A stretch of 64,000 nucleotides of DNA, taken from the NCBI RefSeq assembly GCF_000741785.1, contig NZ_JGZP01000007.1, forward strand, positions 1-64,000. The letters are read 5' to 3'. Below are positions 1 to 8,022 of the stretch, piece by piece. This DNA comes from Bifidobacterium stellenboschense (GTDB taxonomy: Bacteria > Actinomycetota > Actinomycetes > Actinomycetales > Bifidobacteriaceae). Position 1 is the first letter of the stretch. Each line of letters opens with the position of its first letter. A program made the translations under genes and the position numbers. The notes under the pieces were generated by a model. It was not told the DNA's origin. It did no database searches and saw only the letters and a list, made by a program, of their open reading frames with translations.

Positions 1-56
1 CACCGGTTTTGCGCACCAAAATCGCGCATAGCGCATAGGAAAGGAAGGAAAGGGAA

Positions 57-770
57 TCAGCGGCGTAGGAAGTCGAGGACCTTCGTCAGGTCGCGTTCGT
101 TGATGGCCTCGTGGGCGGCCAGCTGGGTCTTCGGCTTCGCGCAGAACGCGATGCCGAGCCCCGCGGCCTGGATCATCGGGATGTCGTTCGCGCCGTCGCC
201 CACGGCCACGGTTTGCACCATCGGGATGCCGTCGCGTTTCGCCCATTCGCGCAGCGCGTGCAGCTTCACCGTCTTGCACACGATGTCGCCGACCACCTTG
301 CCGGTGAGACGGCCGCCGCGCACGTCGAGACGGTTCGCGAGCCAATGGTCGATGTGCGCCTCCTCGGCGAGACGGTCCACCACCTCATGGAATCCGCCGG
401 ACACGACGCCCACCTTCCAATGGTGCGCGTGCAGCTCGTCGATGAGCGCCAACGCGCCGTGCGTGAAATGCAGCTTGTCGTGCACCGTGTCGAACACGGA
501 GACCGGCAGCCCCTCCAACAGTGCCACGCGGGCGCGCAACGCGTCGCAGAACTCGAGTTCGCCGCGCATCGCACGCTCCGTCACCTCGGCGATGCGTTCG
601 CCGCAGCCGGCCGCCTCGCCCAGCTCGTCGATGACCTCCTCGTCGATGAGCGTCGAATCGACGTCCATGACCAGCAGTCCCGGCTCGGCGAGCGTCGGCG
701 GCTCCGGAAGATCGTGTCCGGCCGCGCCGGCGTCGTGTTCGTCAAGGAATTGCGTGGTTTCAAGCGTCAT
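57..770 (-). CDS. serB: phosphoserine phosphatase (HAD family)
   Basis: Dephosphorylates O-phosphoserine in the last step of serine synthesis in the cytoplasm. With the ATG at 770 the protein has 237 residues. HAD motif I is DVDST (residues 36-40), which carries the nucleophilic and acid-base aspartates. Motif II is in VVSGGFHEVVD and motif III/IV in VGDGANDIPMI near the C-terminus; this set and spacing are typical of SerB. An in-frame TTG at 800 would add ten residues. The purine-rich GGAGG lies only one base before the 770 ATG, so the exact start is uncertain. The gene diverges from the DedA gene, and their 5' ends are under 40 bp apart, so the two promoters must be very compact or overlap. 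Confidence 0.9.
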   Translation of the reverse strand: MTLETTQFLDEHDAGAAGHDLPEPPTLAEPGLLVMDVDSTLIDEEVIDELGEAAGCGERIAEVTERAMRGELEFCDALRARVALLEGLPVSVFDTVHDKLHFTHGALALIDELHAHHWKVGVVSGGFHEVVDRLAEEAHIDHWLANRLDVRGGRLTGKVVGDIVCKTVKLHALREWAKRDGIPMVQTVAVGDGANDIPMIQAAGLGIAFCAKPKTQLAAHEAINERDLTKVLDFLRR

Positions 771-808
771 GCCTCCGATTGTCGAAAAACCTTGGGACAA
801 TACCCCCT

Positions 809-1537
809 ATGCTTTTCGACGCCATCCATGACGCCACGATCACGACCGCAACGGCCGTCAGCACCCCCACCCTCGCCGCCTCCGCCGCCGCGCCTGTCTG
901 CCCGACCGGCGACGGCGGCCTCATCCAGATCATCACCGACTGGCTCGTCTCCCTCATGGAGACGGTCGGCGGCATCGGCGTGGCCCTCGCCATCGCCCTC
1001 GAATCGATCTTCCCGCCGATCCCCTCCGAAGTGATCCTGCCGCTCGCCGGATTCACCGCCTCCCGCGGCACCCTGCATCTCGCCGAGGCGATCATCTGGG
1101 CGACCGTCGGCTCCCTCGTCGGCGCGTGGGCGCTGTACGGCATCTCCCGGTGGGTGGGCCTGCATCGCATCCACAAGGCCGCCGACAAGATCCCCGGCGT
1201 GAGTCGCAACGACGTGGACAAGGCGAACGACTGGTTCACCCGCTACGGCACGTGGAGCGTGCTCATCGGCCGCGTGATCCCCGTCGTGCGCTCGCTCATC
1301 TCCATTCCCGCCGGCTTCAACCGCATGAACTTCCTGCACTTCACCGGATGGACGCTGCTCGGCTCGGCCGTATGGAACACGATCCTCGTCTCCGCCGGCT
1401 ACTTCCTCGGCGCCGGATGGTGCTCGATCCTGGGATACCTCAACGTGTTCGAGGATGTGGTCATCGTCGCCTTCATCGTGGTCATCGCCGTGTGGGCCGT
1501 GCGCAAGGTGCGTACAGTGATGCAGAACAGACGATGA
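809..1537 (+). CDS. DedA family (SNARE-associated/VTT domain) membrane protein
   Basis: Integral membrane protein of 242 residues. The stretch with ALESIFPPIPSEVILPLAG is the classic DedA signature, and GRVIPVVRSLISIPAGFNRM is the second conserved re-entrant segment with its functional arginines. Family members act in lipid (undecaprenyl phosphate or phospholipid) translocation or membrane homeostasis; the substrate here is not known. I chose the ATG at 809; a TTG at 779 in the same frame would overlap the divergent serB leader. The stop at 1537 is followed within 16 bases by the ARC ATPase gene, so it may be cotranscribed with the pupylation locus. Confidence 0.88.
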   Translation: MLFDAIHDATITTATAVSTPTLAASAAAPVCPTGDGGLIQIITDWLVSLMETVGGIGVALAIALESIFPPIPSEVILPLAGFTASRGTLHLAEAIIWATVGSLVGAWALYGISRWVGLHRIHKAADKIPGVSRNDVDKANDWFTRYGTWSVLIGRVIPVVRSLISIPAGFNRMNFLHFTGWTLLGSAVWNTILVSAGYFLGAGWCSILGYLNVFEDVVIVAFIVVIAVWAVRKVRTVMQNRR

Positions 1538-1553
1538 ACGGAAAGGAGCGACG

Positions 1554-3107
1554 ATGAGCGAGGAGACCGCCCGCGAACTGGCGGAGGCGAACGACCGGCT
1601 CATGGCGAGGAACCATGCGCTCGCCGAGGCGCTGAACCGCGCCGGCAAGGAGCTCACCAAGGCGCGCTCGCAGTTGGCGCAGCTCGCCCAGCCGCCGCTC
1701 ACCTTCGCCACGATGGTGAAGGTCGACTCGTCGCGCATCGACGACATGGGCGTCCAGCACGCATCCGCCGAGGTCATCGCCGGCACGCGCCGCATGGTCG
1801 TGCCCGTCGCCGCGAACCTCAACGCGTCCCGTCTCGCCGCCGGCGCCACCGTCGTGCTCAACGAGAAGATGGTGCTCGTCGAGCAACGTGACCATGACGT
1901 GCTCGGCCCGGTCCGCACCGTCACTGAGACGCTCGCCGACGGCCGTCTCGTCGTCGCCGACGCGGGCGGCAATCCGAGCGTCGTCCGCCGCGCCAGCGCG
2001 CTCGCCTCCACCGCGTTCGACAAGGGCGACCGTGTCGTCGTCGAGGCGTCCGGCCGCATCGCCGTCGCCGCCCTGCCGAAGCAGGACGACGCCGACCTCG
2101 TGCTCGAGGAGACGCCCGACGTCACGTTCGACGACATCGGCGGCCTCGACCGTCAGATCGACCGCATCCGCGACGCCGTCCAACTGCCGTTCCAGCATCG
2201 CGACCTGTTCGCCCGCTACGATCTCGCCGCGCCCAAGGGCGTGCTCCTGTACGGTCCTCCCGGCAACGGCAAGACGCTCATCGCGAAGGCCGTCGCCCAC
2301 GCGCTCGCCGAAGGCGTGGACGGCACGGGCACGGGCAAACCCGGCGTGTTCCTCTCCGTGAAGGGCCCCGAACTGCTCAACAAGTTCGTCGGCGAATCGG
2401 AGCGTCTCGTCCGCCTCATCTTCCAGCGTGCGCGCGAACGCGCCGCCGACGGCCGTCCCGTCATCGTGTTCATCGACGAGATGGACTCATTGCTGCGCAC
2501 GCGCGGCTCCGGCGTCTCCTCCGACGTGGAGACGACGATCGTGCCGCAGTTCCTCGCCGAATTGGACGGCGTCGAATCGCTCGGCAACGTGATGGTGATC
2601 GGCGCCTCCAACCGCGTCGACATGATCGACCCGGCCGTATTGCGTCCGGGCCGTCTCGACGTGAAGATCCGCATCGACCGGCCGGACGGCGAGGCGGCCG
2701 TCGCCATCGTGCGCCACTATCTGACCGACGACCTGCCGCTCGAACACGGTCTCGACGCGGACGCGCTCGCCCGCGTGCTCGTGCGTGACATCTACACGCG
2801 TTCCGCACGCCGTCATCTCGCCGACGTGCGCGACGAGCACGGCACGTGGAACGCGCTGTTCCTCGCCGACGTGACGAGCGGCGCAAGCCTCAAGAACATC
2901 GTCGACCGGGCGAAGACGCTCGCCGTGAAGGCGTCGATCGAACGCGGCGGCGACGTGGCGATCGGCGTGGACCTGCTCGCGCGGGCCGTCGAGGACGAGT
3001 TCGCGGAGACCCGCGACTCGCTGCTCGACGCCGATCCCGTGCAGTGGAGTCGCGTCAACGGCTTCGACGCCGGAACCGTCACCGCGATCCGCGGCGTGGA
3101 ACAGTAG
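1554..3107 (+). CDS. arc: proteasome-associated-type AAA ATPase (ARC/Mpa)
   Basis: Hexameric AAA unfoldase of the pupylation pathway, 517 residues. An N-terminal coiled coil (about 3-45) that should bind Pup is followed by a tandem OB-fold region (about 50-175) and the AAA module: Walker A GPPGNGKT (234-241), pore-loop region KGPELLNKFVGESE (270-283), Walker B VIVFIDEMD (303-311) and RPGRLD near 364. ATG 1554 follows AAGGAG closely. The C-terminus ends RGVEQ and lacks the GQYL-type tail that mycobacterial Mpa uses to dock on the 20S proteasome. With no prcBA in this window, it probably unfolds or remodels pupylated proteins without feeding a proteasome. First gene of the pup locus; dop follows 27 bp downstream. 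Confidence 0.93.
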   Translation: MSEETARELAEANDRLMARNHALAEALNRAGKELTKARSQLAQLAQPPLTFATMVKVDSSRIDDMGVQHASAEVIAGTRRMVVPVAANLNASRLAAGATVVLNEKMVLVEQRDHDVLGPVRTVTETLADGRLVVADAGGNPSVVRRASALASTAFDKGDRVVVEASGRIAVAALPKQDDADLVLEETPDVTFDDIGGLDRQIDRIRDAVQLPFQHRDLFARYDLAAPKGVLLYGPPGNGKTLIAKAVAHALAEGVDGTGTGKPGVFLSVKGPELLNKFVGESERLVRLIFQRARERAADGRPVIVFIDEMDSLLRTRGSGVSSDVETTIVPQFLAELDGVESLGNVMVIGASNRVDMIDPAVLRPGRLDVKIRIDRPDGEAAVAIVRHYLTDDLPLEHGLDADALARVLVRDIYTRSARRHLADVRDEHGTWNALFLADVTSGASLKNIVDRAKTLAVKASIERGGDVAIGVDLLARAVEDEFAETRDSLLDADPVQWSRVNGFDAGTVTAIRGVEQ

Positions 3108-3134
3108 CCGTGGAACAGTAGCAAGGAGTGGAAC

Positions 3135-4844
3135 ATGACCGTCAGACGAGTGATGGGGACGGAGACCGAATACGCGGTGTCGCAGCCGGGCGTCGCCTAC
3201 TACCAGCCGGTCAAACTGAGCTTCGACGTGGTCGGCGCGGCCGCCGACGAGGCCACACGGCACATCCGCTGGGACTACCGGCAGGAGGACCCGGTCAACG
3301 ACGCGCGCGGCACCAGGCTCGACCGTGCCGCCGCGCGCCCCGACATGCTCACCGACGCGCCCCAGCTCAACATCACCAACGTGATCGCCCCCAACGGCGG
3401 ACGCATCTACGTGGACCACGCGCACCCCGAATACTCGGCGCCCGAAACCACCGACCCGTTCCAGGCGCTGCTCTACGACCACGCCGGCGACCGGCTCATG
3501 CTCGCCGCCGCCCAAGCCGCCAGCGCCGCCGATCCCGAACTCAAGGCGTCCAGACGCCCGGTCGTGCTCCACCGCAACAACGTGGACGGCAAAGGCGCCA
3601 GCTGGGGCACGCACGAAAACTACATGATGCGCCGCGACGTGCCGTTCGCGGACGTGGCAGCCTTGATGACCGCGCACTTCGTCTCCCGTCAGATTTGGGC
3701 CGGTTCCGGCAGGGTCGGCATCGGCGAGGCGAGCGAGACCCCCGGCTTCCAATTGAGCCAGCGCGCCGACACGATCCACGCGAAGATCGGCCTGCAGACC
3801 ACGTTCGACCGGCCCATCATCAACACGCGCGACGAATCCCACTCCACCGGCGAATTCCGCCGCCTCCACGTGATCGTCGGCGACGCGAACCGCATGGACG
3901 TGCCCCAAGTGCTGAAGCTCGGCGTCACCTCCATCCTCCTGTGGACGCTCGAACACGCGCGCGAGGCCGGCTACGACCTCGACACGCTGCTCGGCTCCCT
4001 CCAACTCGCCGACCCGGTCGAGGCGATGCACACCGTCTCCCACGACCTGACGCTCGCCGCCGGACTGCCGCTCGAAACCGGCGGCACGACCACCGCGTGG
4101 CTCATGCAGGTGGCCCTGCGCCGCGCCGTCTACGAGGTCGCCGCCGCCACGCTCGGCACCGACACGAAGGGCGAACCCGCATGGGAGGACCGCGAGACCC
4201 GCAACGTCATGGCCATGTGGGGACAGGCGCTCGCCGACACCGCCGCCATCCGTCACGCCGACGACGACAAGCGCCTCACGATGAAGGCGGAGGCCGGGCG
4301 CGTCGAATGGCTGCTCAAATGGCAGCTGCTCGAAAAGCTGCGCCGCAAGATCGCCGGCAGGAACGGCATCGGCGCCGGCACCGCTGCCGCCTTGTGGGCC
4401 GACGCGCGCCTCGCCGCCGTCGACCTGTCCTGGGCGGCGCTCGACCCGGCGAAATCCGTGTTCGCGAAACTCGCCGCCGTGGGAAGCGCCGAACGCCTCG
4501 TCGACGACGACGCGCTCGCCCACGCCGCCCAGAACCCGCCCGAGACGACGCGCGCCTGGCTGCGCGCCGCGCTCGTGCGCACGTTCCCCGCCGACGTCGT
4601 CGCCGCCAGCTGGTCGCACCTCACCGTGCGCAAGCCCGCCGCCGCAGGCGACGACGCGGCGGACGCGATGCCGGCGACGTACGGCAACGCGTCCGTCGCC
4701 GAGGCGACGAGCGTGCGCCCCGGCGACCTCGTCAGCCTCGACATGTCCGACCCGCTCGCCTTCCGCAAGGAGAACGTCGAGACCGCGCTCGCCGAAGCGA
4801 ACGACGCGGCCTCGCTGATCGAACGGCTCGCGCTGCGCCGATAG
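3135..4844 (+). CDS. dop: depupylase/deamidase of Pup (Dop)
   Basis: Glutamine-synthetase-fold enzyme that removes Pup from substrates (and, in species whose Pup ends in Gln, deamidates it). The 569-residue product starts MTVRRVMGTETEYAVS; GTETEY (8-13) holds the metal/ATP ligands. The YVDHAHPEYSAPE motif places an aspartate at residue 94, the position described as catalytic in characterised Dop. The long segment between about 33 and 78 (HIRWDYRQEDPVNDARG region) is the Dop loop, which separates Dop from PafA. It is longer than typical Dop of about 500 residues. Because Pup here ends in Glu, only the depupylase activity should be needed. Preceded by AAGGAG; probably cotranscribed with the ATPase gene. 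Confidence 0.93.
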   Translation: MTVRRVMGTETEYAVSQPGVAYYQPVKLSFDVVGAAADEATRHIRWDYRQEDPVNDARGTRLDRAAARPDMLTDAPQLNITNVIAPNGGRIYVDHAHPEYSAPETTDPFQALLYDHAGDRLMLAAAQAASAADPELKASRRPVVLHRNNVDGKGASWGTHENYMMRRDVPFADVAALMTAHFVSRQIWAGSGRVGIGEASETPGFQLSQRADTIHAKIGLQTTFDRPIINTRDESHSTGEFRRLHVIVGDANRMDVPQVLKLGVTSILLWTLEHAREAGYDLDTLLGSLQLADPVEAMHTVSHDLTLAAGLPLETGGTTTAWLMQVALRRAVYEVAAATLGTDTKGEPAWEDRETRNVMAMWGQALADTAAIRHADDDKRLTMKAEAGRVEWLLKWQLLEKLRRKIAGRNGIGAGTAAALWADARLAAVDLSWAALDPAKSVFAKLAAVGSAERLVDDDALAHAAQNPPETTRAWLRAALVRTFPADVVAASWSHLTVRKPAAAGDDAADAMPATYGNASVAEATSVRPGDLVSLDMSDPLAFRKENVETALAEANDAASLIERLALRR

Positions 4845-4885
4845 CCGCACGACACCGCCACAAAACACCGATAAGATGGTGAACC

Positions 4886-5743
4886 ATGGCACAACAGGAG
4901 AATCTGCGCGACCTCGCGATGAAGGTCGCCGCCATCGCCCAGGCCGCCGGCAAACACGCCCTGCAGGATCAGATGGCACCGCATGACATGCTCATCTCAC
5001 GCGACAAGCCGGAGGAACAGTCCAACGCGGAAGTCGACGGACGACTGCTGCGCTACATGTCCGGCCGTCTCGCTGACATGGAGCACTTCGACGGCTTCTG
5101 GCAGACGCGCCCCGCGCAGTCCCGTCCCGGGCAGCGCTACTGGTGCGTCGGCAAGATCGACGGCACCATCAACTACATCCGCAACATGAGCGAATGGGCC
5201 GTCACCGTATCCCTGTTCGAATTCAACGAGGAGGGTTCCGCGCAGCCGATCCTCGGCGTCGTGCACGCGCCGGCGCTCGGCGAGACGTATCTCGCCGCGA
5301 AGGGCGCGGGCGCGCTGCGCATCCGCAACACGCCCGTCGGCGAGAAGCGCGAGAAGGTCGTCCCGTCCATGACCTCCTCGCTGGACGGCGCGGTCGTCAG
5401 CTTCGGCATGTCCTACGTGCCCGGCGAGGCCGACCGCGCGCTGCACACCGTCGCCGCGCTCGCCGAAGGCCATCCCGCCGACATCAAGCGCGTCGGCCCC
5501 GCCTCCCTCGACCTGTGCAAGGTGGCCGACGGCACGTACGACGCGTACTTCGAGCCGATGCTGCACGATTGGGACATCCCCGCCATCTCCGCGGCCGCCG
5601 TGGTCGTCTGGGAGGCGCAGGGCACGCTGCGCCGTTGGAACGGCAACGGCATCCACTGGCGCCGGAACAACGACGTGCTGTGCACGAACGGTCTGATCGA
5701 CCGGGAGCTCAAGCCGTATCTCATCCAACGCGACGGCGAGTGA
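4886..5743 (+). CDS. inositol-monophosphatase-fold protein, atypical active site
   Basis: 285 residues with the fold signature of the inositol monophosphatase/histidinol-phosphatase family: IDGTINYIRN (91-100) matches the family motif DPIDGTxN, and WDIPAISAAAVVVWEAQG matches the C-terminal WDxAAGxLLVxEAGG. Two metal-ligand positions look changed. The first Asp of DPIDGT is replaced by Gly (VGKIDGT), and no GEE-type motif is visible before it (the region reads HFDGFWQTRPAQ). The protein may therefore be inactive, or may bind a different substrate or metal set. It sits between dop and pup, 41 bp after dop and 54 bp before pup, so it may share transcription with the pupylation genes. Function not assigned. 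Confidence 0.75.
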   Translation: MAQQENLRDLAMKVAAIAQAAGKHALQDQMAPHDMLISRDKPEEQSNAEVDGRLLRYMSGRLADMEHFDGFWQTRPAQSRPGQRYWCVGKIDGTINYIRNMSEWAVTVSLFEFNEEGSAQPILGVVHAPALGETYLAAKGAGALRIRNTPVGEKREKVVPSMTSSLDGAVVSFGMSYVPGEADRALHTVAALAEGHPADIKRVGPASLDLCKVADGTYDAYFEPMLHDWDIPAISAAAVVVWEAQGTLRRWNGNGIHWRRNNDVLCTNGLIDRELKPYLIQRDGE

Positions 5744-5797
5744 CGGTCGGACGGACGGACAAGGCGTACAGACAAGGAAGGAACGGAAGGGATCATC

Positions 5798-6007
5798 ATG
5801 CCTCAGGAATTCGCACAGGCGAACCGGCAGGGCCGGACGGACGGGCAGGCCGCGGGCGAGGACCTGCAGTCCATGGCCGCGCAGGCCGCGCAGCAGTCGG
5901 ACGTCGAATTCGACGCGCTCGATGCGGTGCTCGACGACATCGAATCCACGTTGGAGACCAACGCCGAGGAGTACGTGAACAGCTTCGTGCAGAAGGGCGG
6001 CGAGTGA
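5798..6007 (+). CDS. pup: prokaryotic ubiquitin-like protein Pup
   Basis: 69-residue, Gln/Asp/Glu-rich, probably disordered modifier that PafA attaches to lysines of target proteins. The C-terminal half ([20 protein letters not shown]) is the helix that binds the ATPase coiled coil, and the extreme C-terminus is VQKGGE. The last residue is already glutamate, so the product should be ligation-ready without deamidation by Dop, unlike the GGQ Pups of mycobacteria. The ATG follows a strong purine-rich stretch (AAGGAAGGAACGGAAGGG). Its TGA overlaps the pafA ATG as TGATG, implying translational coupling. Confidence 0.95.
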   Translation: MPQEFAQANRQGRTDGQAAGEDLQSMAAQAAQQSDVEFDALDAVLDDIESTLETNAEEYVNSFVQKGGE

Positions 6008-7470
6008 TGCCGCAGCTGCGCGACAGCGGCACGCGCGCCGCCCATGAGGCGGGCGCGACGCCGGCCGCCGAACTCGACGGCTTCATGCGCATCTTCGGTG
6101 TCGAGACCGAATACGGTGTGTCCGTCACGGGTGCCGACCGTCCGGTGGACGCCGGGCAGGTCGCGATGACCATGTTCCAGCCGGTCGTCTCCCGCGCCCG
6201 TTCGACGAACACGTATCTCGACAATGGCTCGCGCCTCTACCTGGACGTCGGCTCCCACCCGGAGTACGCGACCGCGGAGGCGCGCGACCCGTTCGACGCG
6301 CTTGCGCAGGACGCGGCCGGCGAACGCGTGATGGCGTCGCTCGCGGCCGACGCGCAGACGCGGCTTCGCGCGGGCCACGGCGAAGACGCGACGATTCACG
6401 TGTTCAAGAACAACGTGGACTCCGCCGGTCACGCGTTCGGCTGCCACGAGAACTATCTCGTGCGCCGGTTCGTGCCGTTGGAGACGATCGAGCGGCAGCT
6501 GCTGCCGTTCCTCATCACCCGCCAGCTGTACACGGGCGCCGGCCGGTTCACGCCGGACGGCTTCCAGATCACGCAGCGCGCCGACTTCCTCGACGAGGCG
6601 GTCTCGTCCGCCACGACGCGCTCCCGCCCGATGGTGAACACGCGCGACGAGCCGCACGCCGACCCCGAATCGTTCCGCCGCCTGCACGTCATCATCGGCG
6701 ATTCCAACCGCTCCCAGTGGGCCACGTGGATGAAGCTCGCCGTCACGCACCTCGTCCTGTGCGTGATCGAGGACGCGGTGCGCCGCGGGCGTCCGAGCGG
6801 ATTCGAGGATCTCACGTTCGACGATCCGGCCGCCGCGAACCGCGCGGTCAGCCGCTGGCTGGACGCGGGGGAGCGGCGGGTCGGCGATGCCGGGGCCGCC
6901 GGCATGCCCGACCCGCTCGCCATGCAGCACCGCTATCTCGACATCGTCGAGGCGTTCGTGCGCGACCATCACGACGCGGTCGCCGCGTCCCTGCCGAAAA
7001 GCGAGGTCGACGTCGTGCTCGCCGATTGGCGGTGGGCGTTGGAGATGCTGGAACGCCGGGACTTCCTCGCGTTGTCGACGCGCGTCGACTGGGCGGCGAA
7101 GCACGTGCTCGCCTCCGCGATGCGCCGTCGCAGGCCGGATCTGGACTTCGCGCAGCTGGAACGGATGGAGCTCGACTACCACGACGTGGCCAACGGGCGG
7201 CTCTACGGGTCTCTCGTCGCGCACAGCCGGTTGCAGGTGCTTCTGGAGGATTCGACCGTGGCGGCCGCGAAGCATGAGCCGCCCGCCGACACGCGCGCCG
7301 CGCTGCGCGGCGCGTTCGTGCGGCGCGCGCTCGACACGGGCGCGCAGTTCTCCTGCGACTGGACGACGCTCGTCGTCACCGCGCCGACCCGCCGCGAGGC
7401 GACGCTCCTCGACCCGTTCGGCGCCGAACCGTCCGACGCCTACCGCGCGTTGATGGCCGCGATGGAGTGA
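6007..7470 (+). CDS. pafA: Pup-protein ligase PafA
   Basis: Glutamine-synthetase-like ligase that uses ATP to activate the C-terminal glutamate of Pup and join it to substrate lysines. With the ATG overlapping the pup stop, the product is 487 residues. The conserved core begins MRIFGVETEYGVSVTG; an internal ATG at 6085 would give 461 residues, nearer the usual family length, but TGATG coupling favours 6007. VETEYG holds the metal/ATP-binding glutamates. LYLDVGSHPEYATAE carries the catalytic aspartate, and KNNVDSAGHAFGCHENY and RLHVIIGDSN are other family blocks. There is no Dop loop between the first strands, which separates it from the paralogue at 3135-4844. Confidence 0.94.
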   Translation: MPQLRDSGTRAAHEAGATPAAELDGFMRIFGVETEYGVSVTGADRPVDAGQVAMTMFQPVVSRARSTNTYLDNGSRLYLDVGSHPEYATAEARDPFDALAQDAAGERVMASLAADAQTRLRAGHGEDATIHVFKNNVDSAGHAFGCHENYLVRRFVPLETIERQLLPFLITRQLYTGAGRFTPDGFQITQRADFLDEAVSSATTRSRPMVNTRDEPHADPESFRRLHVIIGDSNRSQWATWMKLAVTHLVLCVIEDAVRRGRPSGFEDLTFDDPAAANRAVSRWLDAGERRVGDAGAAGMPDPLAMQHRYLDIVEAFVRDHHDAVAASLPKSEVDVVLADWRWALEMLERRDFLALSTRVDWAAKHVLASAMRRRRPDLDFAQLERMELDYHDVANGRLYGSLVAHSRLQVLLEDSTVAAAKHEPPADTRAALRGAFVRRALDTGAQFSCDWTTLVVTAPTRREATLLDPFGAEPSDAYRALMAAME

Positions 7471-7492
7471 GAGGGTACAGGGAGACATACGC

Positions 7493-7527
7493 GAGGGCCT
7501 CCGCACCGATTCGGTGCGGAGGCCCTC
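7493..7527. terminator. bidirectional terminator between pafA and hup
   Basis: Perfect 17-bp inverted repeat around a single central T: GAGGGCCTCCGCACCGA and its complement. It lies 23 bp after the pafA stop and 36 bp beyond the stop of the convergent HU gene, so it can end transcription from both sides. The flanks are not strongly T-rich. Confidence 0.8.
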
Positions 7528-7562
7528 GAAGTTCTATGCTGCTACACCGCTGGGCGGAAGGC

Positions 7563-7847
7563 TCACTTGGTGGTGACGGCCTTCTTCAGCAGGGAGCCGG
7601 CGGAGATGCGCACGCCGTAGGTGGCGGGGATCTCGATGGTCTCGCCGGTGCGCGGGTTGCGGCCCGTGCGGGCGGCGCGCTTGACGCGCTCGGCGGAGAA
7701 CAGGCCGGTCAGCTTCAGGCCTTCGCCGGACTGCATGGCCTCGACGAACACATCCTGGAAGGCGTTGACGGCGGCCTCGGCCTGGGCCTTGGTCAGGTTG
7801 GACTTCTGGGCGATCTTCGAAACGAGATCAGACTTGTTGTATGCCAT
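7563..7847 (-). CDS. hup: DNA-binding protein HU
   Basis: 94-residue histone-like nucleoid protein. MAYNKSDLVSKIAQKSNLTK starts the helical dimerisation part, and GRNPRTGETIEIPA is the hallmark of the DNA-bending arm of HU. The ATG at 7847 is preceded by AAGGAT at a good distance; upstream in-frame starts exist but lie outside the conserved protein. It is a stand-alone gene with its own leader (7848-8022) and a shared terminator downstream. Confidence 0.96.
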   Translation of the reverse strand: MAYNKSDLVSKIAQKSNLTKAQAEAAVNAFQDVFVEAMQSGEGLKLTGLFSAERVKRAARTGRNPRTGETIEIPATYGVRISAGSLLKKAVTTK

Positions 7848-8022
7848 GAACAGCATCCTTCTTTGTCCGGGGACCGGCAACTTGGCCGCCGGTCCGTTTA
7901 TTTCATCAATGATGATAGCGCATGATGAGGCCAAACAGCGCATTTTTCAACGATTTCACGTGTTCCGCGACGGATTTTCACGGATTTCGCGGATTGGTGG
8001 AACCCGCTCATTGCGGGAACCG

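Noticed and set aside
1554..7470. 20S proteasome subunit genes
   Set aside because: I looked between dop, pup and pafA; the only additional gene is the phosphatase-fold protein. Genes elsewhere in the genome cannot be excluded.
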